Of a stretch of DNA of 64,000 nt, positions 45,605-53,553 are shown in pieces. Made by a program: the position numbers and the translations under genes. The stretch spans positions 11,691 through 75,690 of the forward strand of contig JBDHUM010000002.1 of assembly GCA_039809125.1 (NCBI GenBank). The letters are read 5' to 3'. This DNA comes from SZUA-359 sp039809125 (lineage in GTDB: Bacteria > Patescibacteriota > Saccharimonadia > Saccharimonadales > Saccharimonadaceae). Position 1 is the stretch's first letter, and each line of letters starts with the position of its first letter. Under the pieces are notes generated by a model, which was not told the origin of the DNA, ran no database searches, and saw only the letters and a program-made list of their open reading frames with translations.

Positions 45605-47248
45605 TCAATTGCTCGTAGAAGTAAAATCAACGGACGTTACCTTATCGTCGATTTTTCCGAATTGGCCTGTCACAATCATACCTCCGGGCTTCCAGTATGA
45701 TTCATATATCGAGCCTTGTTGTGTACCCGCAAACAGATGTCGGATACCATCGGAAGTGGTGGTACCATCAATGGCGGTGATAGCGCTATCAAGTCTGCTG
45801 ATTTGCAAAATCGTGGGCTGTTCATTATTTGACCAAGATACCTCATAGGTTTGTCCATTTACATCTCCAAGATAAATACGATTACTACCATTGCTTGTTT
45901 TTTCAAAATTAAGAGCAGCCACAGAAGCGCCGACATCAGCGCGTTGCGTGGTATTTGGTGTGCGGCTAGGTGTCCAACTAGTATCATATATCTTACCCGA
46001 ACCCGTGCTATAGATTGCGTGATTAACGCCATCAATGGTTGTTTGACTATCTATTGAGCTAATAGGTTCACTTTGAGAAGCTCGGGTAATGGTCGACATG
46101 GGTTTACCCGGGCCCCAGGTGGCTTCAATGACTCTTCCCGAAGCAGTTCCTACAAGTGTATGGTAATTACCGTCATATGACTGATGAAAAGACATTGTAT
46201 TGATTCGCTCACCAACGCTAGTATATTCACCAGTGATCGGAGGTTTATTGGAACCAGGAAGCCAATAGGTTTCATATAATTTTCCGCTTGCTGTACTGTA
46301 AAATAGGTGCATATATCGATCTGTCGTGGTGAGTCCTATAGATGATGTTATTTCCTCCTGAATGCTGGCACCAACACCAGTAGTCATACGATGACCCTGT
46401 CCCCAATATGACTCATAAATCTTGCCACTAATAGTAGCGGCATAAGTGTGGTATATGCCATCTTGAGACTGCTCAAAATTCATTTCTGTAACATGGCTAG
46501 GTAGGGTCACATAATTACCAGATATAGTAGGTCGACCACGACTCCAATACGACTCGTAGAGCTTTCCGGAAACTGACGAACTAAATACATGATAGATTCC
46601 TCCCTCTCCTAAGCTGGGCTGACGGTTTTGAGAGCAATCCTCTGCAGTAAACCATGTGCCGCTCCATGTGCCGTTGTTATAAGGGTTGGGGCCATTTACC
46701 GTCATATCGGGCGCGCCACACATGCGCATATTATGCGACTCGTCAAATGGTACCATTCTAGTGTTGTCAGAACAATTTCTGGTAGACCATGCTTGAATGT
46801 GAAGGTGTGCTACACCATTATTTTGGCGCCCGCCCGGTCCAGCGATAGTCGCAACCTTTTGCCCGCTATCCACGTTTGTCCCACGAGTTAATCCGCTATC
46901 AACATGCGTTAACATGACGCTACGTCCATCTACAGCATTTACGCATAGACTACCAGACGCATCATAATACCAGGCAACTGAACCAGTAAAAGGTGCGCGT
47001 ACTGCACGTCCTGTAGCAGAATTATCACATCCCGAACCGCCAGTTATGTCTAGGGAAAGGGCACTCGTGTTTTTATGTGTGCCATTGGGATTATTGTAAC
47101 CTTGGCAGATGTTCCAGTTAGTGCCAGCATCAAATGGAGATGACATATTGCCTTGCACCGCAATTACTGGCACAGTAGATATAGGAGAAAAGTGGCCTAC
47201 TAAAGTAGCGATAAAAAGTGAGAGTATAATAAGTTTAAGCTTTTTCAT
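45605..47248 (-). CDS. Secreted M23-like (LytM) protein with C-terminal seven-repeat beta-propeller-like domain
   Basis: 547 aa with a signal peptide (MKKLKLIILSLFIATLVGHF). Residues about 35-210 are an M23-like domain: His in NPNGTHKNTSAL, Asp in ALSLDITGG and the HxH pair in GVAHLHIQAW, with the first His-to-Asp spacing like that of LasA rather than the common HxxxD. From about residue 218 to the end there are seven repeats of 46-49 residues, each with the pattern DG.YH.F..T.SGK.YESYW..G, typical of tectonin or fucose-lectin-like propellers. It may bind a sugar while cutting peptide cross-links. Single-gene unit, convergent with the glycan operon. Confidence 0.72.
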   Translation of the reverse strand: MKKLKLIILSLFIATLVGHFSPISTVPVIAVQGNMSSPFDAGTNWNICQGYNNPNGTHKNTSALSLDITGGSGCDNSATGRAVRAPFTGSVAWYYDASGSLCVNAVDGRSVMLTHVDSGLTRGTNVDSGQKVATIAGPGGRQNNGVAHLHIQAWSTRNCSDNTRMVPFDESHNMRMCGAPDMTVNGPNPYNNGTWSGTWFTAEDCSQNRQPSLGEGGIYHVFSSSVSGKLYESYWSRGRPTISGNYVTLPSHVTEMNFEQSQDGIYHTYAATISGKIYESYWGQGHRMTTGVGASIQEEITSSIGLTTTDRYMHLFYSTASGKLYETYWLPGSNKPPITGEYTSVGERINTMSFHQSYDGNYHTLVGTASGRVIEATWGPGKPMSTITRASQSEPISSIDSQTTIDGVNHAIYSTGSGKIYDTSWTPSRTPNTTQRADVGASVAALNFEKTSNGSNRIYLGDVNGQTYEVSWSNNEQPTILQISRLDSAITAIDGTTTSDGIRHLFAGTQQGSIYESYWKPGGMIVTGQFGKIDDKVTSVDFTSTSN

Positions 47249-47394
47249 GTTTTTGTATCAATATGTTTACTAATATATAATATCACAATCTGTGTAGATA
47301 GCCATTATTGGATCTCCACTCTGTCAGCTAGAAGCATTATTTACGGGAGGACTATCTAGTTGTAATTATTGAAAGATTAACGATGATATCCTTC

Positions 47395-47538
47395 GAGGCT
47401 TTGTTGTTGTCATTTCCCGGAGTCCTCGCACTGCTTGTCTTCAATATCGTAGAGCAATTAAATGCATACTACATGGCTATTGAGCGCGGCAACGCTTTGA
47501 CCAATCCCTGCAACCTTGCAAAATCAGCTACGGTTTAG
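47395..47538 (+). pseudogene. glmS 3'-end remnant
   Basis: A plus-strand frame of 47 codons plus stop is clearly related to the C-terminus of GlmS. It carries FNIVEQLNAYYMAIERGN and ends NPCNLAKSATV, against FNIVSQLFAYYVAVERGN and QPRNLAKSVTVE in the intact gene at 48589-50409. Over the last 32 aligned residues 22 are identical by eye, so it is a diverged copy, not a recent duplicate. The upstream part and the start are missing. Its last bases overlap the 3' end of galE on the other strand. The rest of the gap, 47249-47394, shows nothing recognisable. Confidence 0.75.
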
Positions 47539-48550
47539 TAGTGTATCCGTCAGGATTTTGTGTTTGCCATTTCCAGGCATCACGGCAGGCGTCTTCGACG
47601 CTAAGCTTTGCTTTCCATCCTAATTCGTCGGCGGCTTTTTGCGCAGATGCATAACAAGCAGCTATATCTCCCGGACGACGAGAGGTAATTTGGGAAGGAA
47701 TTTCATGACCGCAAGCCTTGGAAAACGCTCCGATAAGTTCAATGACTGATGTGCCCATGCCAGTGCCAAGGTTATAAACTGAAACACCTTTTTTGATATG
47801 CTCAAGTGCCGCGACATGGCCCGCAGCCAAGTCGACGACGTGGATATAATCACGTACACCCGTACCATCGGGAGTTGAATAATCATCGCCAAATATATTG
47901 ACGTGCTCACGTCTACCGACAGCAGTCTGGGCGACGTACGGCATGAGGTTATTGGGAACGTCGCGTGAATCTTCGCCGATTTGGCCGCTTTCATGTGCAC
48001 CGATAGGGTTAAAGTAGCGCAAAGTTGTAATTGACCATGACGGATTTGCATTAGCAAGGTCGTACAAAATTTGCTCGATCATGTATTTTGTCCAACCGTA
48101 AGGATTGGTAATGCCGCTGCCAGTTGGAGCAGTTTCTTTTATGGGGAGCTCCGTAGGCGTCCCATACACCGTTGCTGAACTACTAAAAATTAAAGTTTTG
48201 ACAGAATGCTCCTGCATGACTTCACAGAGAGTAATTGTCGAATCAAGATTGTTGCGGTAATAGGTAAGCGGCTGGCTAACCGACTCGCCCACAGATTTGA
48301 AGCCAGCGAAATGAATCACGCCATCAATTTTCTCATGATTAAAAAGTTGGTCAAGCTCGGGTTTATTACTAATATCGATTTGATAAAAAGGTATCCTGGT
48401 ATTTGTAAGCTTTTCTAAACGTTGAATGACTACCGCGCTGCTATTTGATAAATTATCAGCAATGACAACGCTATAGCCCTGCTGAATAAGTTCTATCGCA
48501 GTATGAGAGCCGATGTAGCCGGCACCACCTGTCAAAAGTATTTTTTTCAT
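47528..48550 (-). CDS. galE: UDP-glucose 4-epimerase
   Basis: 340 aa from MKKILLTGGAGYIGSHTAIEL; an upstream in-frame ATG at 48589 overlaps glmS and is ignored. NAD-binding GGAGYIGSH, the catalytic SSSATVYG and YxxxK (YGWTKYM), NPIGAHESGQIGEDSRDVPN and GVRDYIHVVDLA are all present. It interconverts UDP-Glc/UDP-Gal (or the N-acetyl forms). TACAAT at 48562-48557 ends 6 nt before the ATG, so translation is likely leaderless. Its last codons run over the glmS remnant on the opposite strand. Confidence 0.95.
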   Translation of the reverse strand: MKKILLTGGAGYIGSHTAIELIQQGYSVVIADNLSNSSAVVIQRLEKLTNTRIPFYQIDISNKPELDQLFNHEKIDGVIHFAGFKSVGESVSQPLTYYRNNLDSTITLCEVMQEHSVKTLIFSSSATVYGTPTELPIKETAPTGSGITNPYGWTKYMIEQILYDLANANPSWSITTLRYFNPIGAHESGQIGEDSRDVPNNLMPYVAQTAVGRREHVNIFGDDYSTPDGTGVRDYIHVVDLAAGHVAALEHIKKGVSVYNLGTGMGTSVIELIGAFSKACGHEIPSQITSRRPGDIAACYASAQKAADELGWKAKLSVEDACRDAWKWQTQNPDGYTTKP

Positions 48551-48555
48551 AACTA

Positions 48556-48567
48556 TATTGTACAATA
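48556..48567. promoter_or_regulatory. Symmetric divergent -10 region, galE / glmS
   Basis: TATTGTACAATA at 48556-48567 is a perfect 12-nt palindrome that supplies TACAAT in both directions. On minus the box ends 6 nt before the galE ATG; on plus TACAAT at 48561-48566 precedes a Shine-Dalgarno-led (AAAGGAG) glmS start. The two genes cannot easily be transcribed at once from this site. Confidence 0.5.
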
Positions 48568-48588
48568 GAGAGCGAAAGGAGAGTAGCA

Positions 48589-50409
48589 ATGTGTGGAATA
48601 GTCGGATACATTGGCGACAAAACAGCTCAATCGGTGTTGGTGAGTGGGCTCAAACGGCTTGAGTATCGAGGATATGATAGCGCTGGAATTGTTACATTTT
48701 CTAAAAACGGTCAAACGACGCTACTGAGAGAAAAGGGCAAGGTAGCTGAACTTGCAAAATTAGTCGAGCGAACAGCAACAACGGATACGATTGGTATTGG
48801 CCATACAAGATGGGCAACGCACGGAGAACCAAGCGTTACCAACGCTCACCCACACACTGCCGGTAAAATATCTCTCGTTCATAATGGTATTATTGAAAAC
48901 TACCAGGTCATTAAAGAGCTGTTAGTAAAAAAGAAGTATATATTTAAAAGCGAAACCGACAGCGAGGTACTGGCTGCGTTGATTGATTCACTCTATGAGG
49001 GTAATCTGCTTGATGCAGTGCGCGAAGCGCTGCATATTGTGGTGGGAGCATATGGTATTGCAGTTGTGGCCAGTGATAATCCAGATGAAATTGTGGTAGC
49101 TCGCAAGGGTAGTCCACTAATTATTGGTCTTGGCAGTGATGAAACCTACGTGGCGAGCGATGCATCGGCACTGATTGGTTACACCAATAAGGTAATTTAT
49201 CTTCATGACGGCGAAGTGGCACTTTGTACTAAGCACGGTGTCGAGCTTTATGATATCGAAGCGAACAAACTCGATAGCGAAATCGAGGAGATTGAGGCTG
49301 ATGTTCAGCAGATTCAAAAGGCCGGATTCAAGCACTTTCTACTTAAAGAAATTCACGACCAACCAGATACCGTACGGGCAACCTTGGCTGGTCGTCTAAG
49401 ATTAAATCAAAATACTGCTCGGCTAGGTGGAATTAATCTCAGCGATGACGAGCTTCGTGCTATTCGTCACGTCTTTATTGTTGGGTGTGGAACAGCTAAT
49501 TATGCAGGCCAGCTAGCAAAGTACTATATCGAGCAGCTGACAGAGGACGTTTCGGTAAGTGTTGAGATTGCGTCAGAACTGCGCTATCGGTCATTTAGTA
49601 TTCCGGATCATTCAGTCGCGTTGATTGTCAGCCAGTCAGGTGAAACAGCTGATACGCTAGCCTGCTTAACCGAATTAAAACGGCGCGGCGTTCGTTGTCT
49701 TGGTGTAGTGAACGCAGTGGGAAGCACAATAGCGCGCGAAGTTAACGGCGGAGTGTACGTGCACGTCGGTCCAGAGATTTCGGTGGCCAGCACCAAAGCA
49801 TTTACCTCGCAAGTCGTGGCAATGGTATTGTTTGGCATTATGCTGGCTGAAACGAAGGGAACTGGCAAAGAGTTAATGAGCGAATTGGTTAAAGAGCTTG
49901 AGGCATTGCCCGATCAAATCGAAAAAGTCATGGCGAATCACGAAAAGACCGTTAAAAAACTTGCGCAGACATACGCTAGGTATGACCATGCTTTTTATAT
50001 CGGGCGTGATACACTCTTTCCGACGGCGCTTGAAGGTGCTCTTAAACTAAAAGAAATTAGTTACATTCAGGCTGAGGGCTATGCTGCTGGTGAGCTAAAA
50101 CATGGTCCGATTGCTCTAATTGATGATCGCTTTTTTCAAGTTGCCTATGTGCTCGATAATTGGTTGTTTGAAAAATCTATGAGCAATGTAATTGAGATGA
50201 AAGCGCGTGGCGGCCATATTATTGTGATTACAAATTCCAAAAAGTCTATTGATAGTGAGGCGGTGGTAAAAGTATCGTCGCCGCTACGCCACCTCGCGCC
50301 ACTCTTGTTTAATATTGTAAGTCAACTGTTTGCCTACTACGTGGCAGTTGAGCGCGGCAATGATGTCGACCAGCCGCGCAATTTAGCTAAAAGTGTAACG
50401 GTGGAATAG
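48589..50409 (+). CDS. glmS: Glutamine-fructose-6-phosphate aminotransferase
   Basis: 606 aa, full length. Catalytic Cys2 in MCGIVGYIG, the glutaminase motifs RLEYRGYDSAG, GHTRWATHGEP and HNGIIENY, then two SIS isomerase domains (GCGTANYAGQLAKY, SQSGETADTLACL, SEISVASTKAFTSQ-like PEISVASTKAF, GRDTLFPTALEGALKLKEISY) and the C-terminal NLAKSVTVE. It makes glucosamine-6-phosphate for peptidoglycan and surface glycan. Only 38 nt separate it from galE, so no glmS ribozyme fits upstream. The next gene starts 8 nt after its stop. Confidence 0.97.
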   Translation: MCGIVGYIGDKTAQSVLVSGLKRLEYRGYDSAGIVTFSKNGQTTLLREKGKVAELAKLVERTATTDTIGIGHTRWATHGEPSVTNAHPHTAGKISLVHNGIIENYQVIKELLVKKKYIFKSETDSEVLAALIDSLYEGNLLDAVREALHIVVGAYGIAVVASDNPDEIVVARKGSPLIIGLGSDETYVASDASALIGYTNKVIYLHDGEVALCTKHGVELYDIEANKLDSEIEEIEADVQQIQKAGFKHFLLKEIHDQPDTVRATLAGRLRLNQNTARLGGINLSDDELRAIRHVFIVGCGTANYAGQLAKYYIEQLTEDVSVSVEIASELRYRSFSIPDHSVALIVSQSGETADTLACLTELKRRGVRCLGVVNAVGSTIAREVNGGVYVHVGPEISVASTKAFTSQVVAMVLFGIMLAETKGTGKELMSELVKELEALPDQIEKVMANHEKTVKKLAQTYARYDHAFYIGRDTLFPTALEGALKLKEISYIQAEGYAAGELKHGPIALIDDRFFQVAYVLDNWLFEKSMSNVIEMKARGGHIIVITNSKKSIDSEAVVKVSSPLRHLAPLLFNIVSQLFAYYVAVERGNDVDQPRNLAKSVTVE

Positions 50410-50417
50410 CCGTGGGA

Positions 50418-51200
50418 ATGGATGTGTCAACAGCTGTCATTTTAGCAGCTGGTAGCGGTACTCGCCGTTATCCGATAACTCGTGCAATTGATAAAGCAAT
50501 GCTACCCCTCGGTAATCGTCCGACGGTTGACTATGTCGTTGAACAATGTGCTCGCGCTGGACTTACCCAGATTATTTTTGTGGTATCACGCCAGGATACC
50601 CAGATAAAGCGCTACTACGGTACATCGATTGATGTCGTGCGAGAATACCCTTGGCTCGAGCTTTCCGGAACGATTAACCTTACCTACACTGTGCAGAAAA
50701 ATCCAGATGGACTATACGGTACAGGCGCAGCTCTGCTTACGGCTGAACATCTGTTAAAAAAAGACGAAACGTTTATTGTCTTAGCAGCAGATGGATTTGT
50801 TTACAGCAAAGAGGACTATATATCGGCCATGATTGACGCAAAGGGAGATGCAGAGTCCGGTAGCGTGGTAGGGTTGCTGCTCGATGGAGACGAAGCGCGC
50901 AGCTATGGCCTGATTCATAAAGACGAGCGTGACACGTTAATTAGTATTATTGAAAAACCCACCGACCTCAAGAAAAGTCAGGAGTACCCTACGTACATCA
51001 CCTACTGTATGTTGCACACTTCAATTTTTCCATATATCAAAAAAACCGAGCTTGAAAACGGGGAGCTGTACTTACCGACGGCGATTGTCCACTGGGCAAA
51101 AGAGCACAGCGTAAAGGTTGTGCCTGTTCACGGTGAATACCTCGACAGTGGCCGGCTCGATTCGTGGATTGAAGCCAATAACTTTTTATTTGGAACCTAG
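50418..51200 (+). CDS. galU: UTP-glucose-1-phosphate uridylyltransferase-like nucleotidyltransferase
   Basis: 260 aa from the ATG at 50418 (GTG at 50412 is an alternative). The signature ILAAGSGTRRYPITRAIDKAM, LGNRPTVDYVVEQCARAG, YTVQKNPDGLYGTGAALL, VLAADGFVY, IIEKPTDLKKS and GELYLPTAI fits GalU-type pyrophosphorylases, but slightly shorter than the usual 280-300 residues. It would supply UDP-glucose for GalE. Cotranscribed with glmS. Another NTP-transferase specificity cannot be excluded. Confidence 0.8.
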   Translation: MDVSTAVILAAGSGTRRYPITRAIDKAMLPLGNRPTVDYVVEQCARAGLTQIIFVVSRQDTQIKRYYGTSIDVVREYPWLELSGTINLTYTVQKNPDGLYGTGAALLTAEHLLKKDETFIVLAADGFVYSKEDYISAMIDAKGDAESGSVVGLLLDGDEARSYGLIHKDERDTLISIIEKPTDLKKSQEYPTYITYCMLHTSIFPYIKKTELENGELYLPTAIVHWAKEHSVKVVPVHGEYLDSGRLDSWIEANNFLFGT

Positions 51201-51928
51201 AGGTAGCGACGATATTTTTTTCGTCGCCACAAACTGTTCAATGCGGTAACGGTGGACATTTCCCAAATTCGTCCCTGGTTTATCATCTCTGGTACAACCG
51301 TATCGAGCCTATAAGCAGCTACTTTGAGACCTTGCTCTTCAGGGTCGGGTGCAATTTTGCTTGGGTCCCACTGGCCATCTTTGAGTAAGGCAGCAAATAG
51401 GTTGAATTCTTGATAGTTGGTACTAACCGAACCAAAAATAGGTGGTAGCAGACGGTCAAGTTGGCCTTCTTTTAAAGAAACGCCAGCTTCTTCACGAGCT
51501 TCGCGTATAGCTGCCTGAACTGGGGTTTCGAGTTTGCCATCAATTATTTCGACACCCCCCGATGGCACTTCGATACTCCACCGACCGAGTTTTCGTTTGC
51601 GAGCAAGATCAGCTAGATCAGGCACTTCACCAATAGATAAGCCAGCCTTGATATCGGGACTAATATGAGGATAGCGAAATTGTTCGCCCATAATAACGTA
51701 GCCATGGCCATTCACAACATCGATTGGAGTTACCGATGCGCCTTGAGGGTATTGATTGACAAAATGAAACCCTAAAGTCCCATCAGGACGAATAACTTCA
51801 TGAACTGTTGTACGCAGGTATTTTTTTGCACCTTCAGGAACGTCGAGGGTATGTACTCGAACAAGCCAAGGAAGCTTATCCCGATTAATCTTGTGTGGTT
51901 CGGGTGGTTCATCGTAGTATTTTTTCAT
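51197..51928 (-). CDS. NUDIX hydrolase
   Basis: 243 aa from MKKYYDEPPEPHKINRD at 51928; the open frame continues to 52099 but a full consensus promoter lies inside that extension, so the shorter form is right. A Nudix box with a small insertion is seen in GGVEIIDGKLETPVQAAI followed by REAREEAGV, resembling ADP-ribose/nucleotide-sugar pyrophosphatases. It has a 30-nt leader with no clear Shine-Dalgarno. Its 3' end overlaps the galU-like gene by 4 nt, convergent. Confidence 0.82.
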   Translation of the reverse strand: MKKYYDEPPEPHKINRDKLPWLVRVHTLDVPEGAKKYLRTTVHEVIRPDGTLGFHFVNQYPQGASVTPIDVVNGHGYVIMGEQFRYPHISPDIKAGLSIGEVPDLADLARKRKLGRWSIEVPSGGVEIIDGKLETPVQAAIREAREEAGVSLKEGQLDRLLPPIFGSVSTNYQEFNLFAALLKDGQWDPSKIAPDPEEQGLKVAAYRLDTVVPEMINQGRIWEMSTVTALNSLWRRKKYRRYL

Positions 51929-51941
51929 CGTAGTATTTTTT
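51910..51941. repeat. 16-bp tandem duplication at NUDIX start
   Basis: The 16-mer CATCGTAGTATTTTTT occurs twice back to back, at 51910-51925 and 51926-51941, across the start codon of the minus-strand NUDIX gene. The period is not a multiple of three, so each copy places its ATG in a different frame; only the upstream copy is in frame with the protein. Confidence 0.7.
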
Positions 51942-51965
51942 TGTTTCGGGTGAGGACGTATTTTT

Positions 51966-51994
51966 ATTATAGCAAATATTGTATACTTTGTCAA
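51966..51994 (-). promoter_or_regulatory. Consensus sigma-70-type promoter of NUDIX gene
   Basis: On the minus strand TTGACA at 51994-51989, a 17-nt spacer, and TATAAT at 51971-51966: both hexamers and the spacing are exact consensus. Transcription should begin near 51959. Confidence 0.85.
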
Positions 51995-52092
51995 TATAAG
52001 TTTATAAAGAATATTTCTGGTATGGCTACGATAGTCCAATACGTTGTATCGAATTTTTACAGTTTTTCCGTCGACAAAACGGTAATGGTAAG

Positions 52093-52121
52093 TTGACACG
52101 AATTCCTATATGTGATATTAT
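52093..52121 (+). promoter_or_regulatory. Near-consensus promoter of small His-rich gene
   Basis: TTGACA at 52093-52098, a 17-nt spacer, and TATTAT at 52116-52121. It directs transcription into the 73-aa gene at 52162, with a leader of about 33 nt carrying AAAGGAA. Confidence 0.8.
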
Positions 52122-52161
52122 GAAAATATAAACAATTTCAATAAAACAGAAAGGAATAACA

Positions 52162-52383
52162 ATGGGCGCATCTGAAGAAGCATACGGCGAAGGACATCCA
52201 GCGACACTGGATGAATGGATAGATCCAGAAACTGGAGATACGGTTACGCGTGACTCCGCAGAACGAGCAAAGAAAATGGGGCAACTATCTGAACAGCTAG
52301 ACCATTTTGATCCAAGCGTATATCATGAATTGCCACCAACACCAGAGGCACCTCATGATCACAATCACGGTGAACATGAATAA
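52162..52383 (+). CDS. Small acidic His-rich protein, unknown
   Basis: 73 aa, hydrophilic and acidic, no membrane span or signal peptide. It has LDEWIDPETGDTVTRDSAER in the first half and ends PHDHNHGEHE, a possible metal-binding tail. AAAGGAA lies about 8 nt before the ATG and a strong promoter is upstream, so it is probably a real and well-expressed gene. It is followed after 12 nt by a convergent glycosyltransferase. No family is recognised. Confidence 0.65.
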   Translation: MGASEEAYGEGHPATLDEWIDPETGDTVTRDSAERAKKMGQLSEQLDHFDPSVYHELPPTPEAPHDHNHGEHE

Positions 52384-52395
52384 GATGGCAGCTAG

Positions 52396-53544
52396 TTATT
52401 CTTGCCAGTTGTCATAGACTACTTTTTGTAGCTTTGTAATGAACAAACCTTTATCAAAGCGAGTTGCGGCTCGGGCGAGTTTGCTCGGGAAGTAGCGGCG
52501 CTTCTCTACGCGCATAATAGCGCTCGTAACGGCATCGACAGTTTGATCGTCAAATAACTCACCAAGTTCATCACTCAGGATAATGTCGGCTGCTCCCCCG
52601 CGGTTGTAGCCAATCACCGGTGTGCCGCTGGCAAGGGCTTCAGCCATGACAATGCCAAAATCTTCTTCGGCTGGATAAATAAAACCGCGAGCTTCGCTAA
52701 GACATCGCGCGACTTCTTCATCAGATGCATCGCTGCTGCGATCGGAGCGAAACTCAATAGTTGGCCCGGCTAATCCGACCAGTTTGTCGTGTGAAGGACC
52801 TGATCCAAATACGATTAACTTTTTATTTAATTTTGTACAGGCTGCGACTGCGAGATCATAGCGCTTGTAGGGTAGTTGGCGGCCTACTGTGACATAGTAG
52901 TTTTGATGCTCGCGGCGCGGCGAAAAGCGCTTGGTATCGACGGGCGGGTGAATAACGGTACTCGGGCGACGGTAGTATCGTTTGATGCGTTGCTTGGTTT
53001 CATTTGAATTGGCAATAAAAACATCGACCGCGGCGGCCGCTTCTAGATCGAGCTTGCGCTGGCGCGGCACCATGATTGGCATGAGTGCGCGAACAACTGG
53101 ATTCAATTTGCCGTAGCCTGGATCACGGCGATATTCATTGTAGTGGCTCCAGTAGTATCGTGCCGGTGTGTGGCAGTACGATACGATTTTTTGATTGGGG
53201 CGACTCTTGGTGACTTGATTGCCGTGGAGGTAGGAGCTAGTTAAGATAATATCGAACTCGCTCAGATCGAGACGACGCATTGCGTTTACGGCAAGAGTCG
53301 GAAAAAGCTTGTGATAGGAGCGTAGCGATTTTGGTAATTTTTGCAATCGAGATGGCCGAACATCAAGCTTTTGAAAACGCGGAGCTTTGCCAGGGTTGTA
53401 AAGAGCGGTGTAAATCGGTGCGTCGGGAAACGCTTCGTGCATGGCGAGCACTACGTTTTCTGCTCCACCCATGCTGGTCAAAAAATCACAGACGATAGCG
53501 ATTTTAGGTGACTTACGGCGGGAATTACTATTTGCTAATGACAT
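52396..53544 (-). CDS. GT4-family glycosyltransferase (WbaZ/mannosyltransferase-like)
   Basis: 382 aa: KIAIVCDFLTSMGGAENVVL, the WbaZ-type IVSYCHTPARYYWSHYNEYR, FIANSNETKQRIKRYY, IHPPVDTKRFSP, YVTVGRQLPYKRYDLAV and the donor site PAEEDFGIVMAEALASGTPV. This subgroup often contains mannosyltransferases acting early on lipid-linked chains, which would use the GDP-mannose made by ManC. It lies 9 nt downstream of the WbaP-like gene, in the same transcript. Confidence 0.87.
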   Translation of the reverse strand: MSLANSNSRRKSPKIAIVCDFLTSMGGAENVVLAMHEAFPDAPIYTALYNPGKAPRFQKLDVRPSRLQKLPKSLRSYHKLFPTLAVNAMRRLDLSEFDIILTSSYLHGNQVTKSRPNQKIVSYCHTPARYYWSHYNEYRRDPGYGKLNPVVRALMPIMVPRQRKLDLEAAAAVDVFIANSNETKQRIKRYYRRPSTVIHPPVDTKRFSPRREHQNYYVTVGRQLPYKRYDLAVAACTKLNKKLIVFGSGPSHDKLVGLAGPTIEFRSDRSSDASDEEVARCLSEARGFIYPAEEDFGIVMAEALASGTPVIGYNRGGAADIILSDELGELFDDQTVDAVTSAIMRVEKRRYFPSKLARAATRFDKGLFITKLQKVVYDNWQE

Positions 53545-53553
53545 GGCGATATT

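Noticed and set aside
48551..48588. glmS ribozyme/riboswitch upstream of glmS
   Set aside because: Only 38 nt separate galE and glmS, too short for the ribozyme.
51929..52099. N-terminal extension of the NUDIX protein to 52099
   Set aside because: A perfect promoter for the gene lies inside this stretch and the added residues are unlike Nudix proteins.
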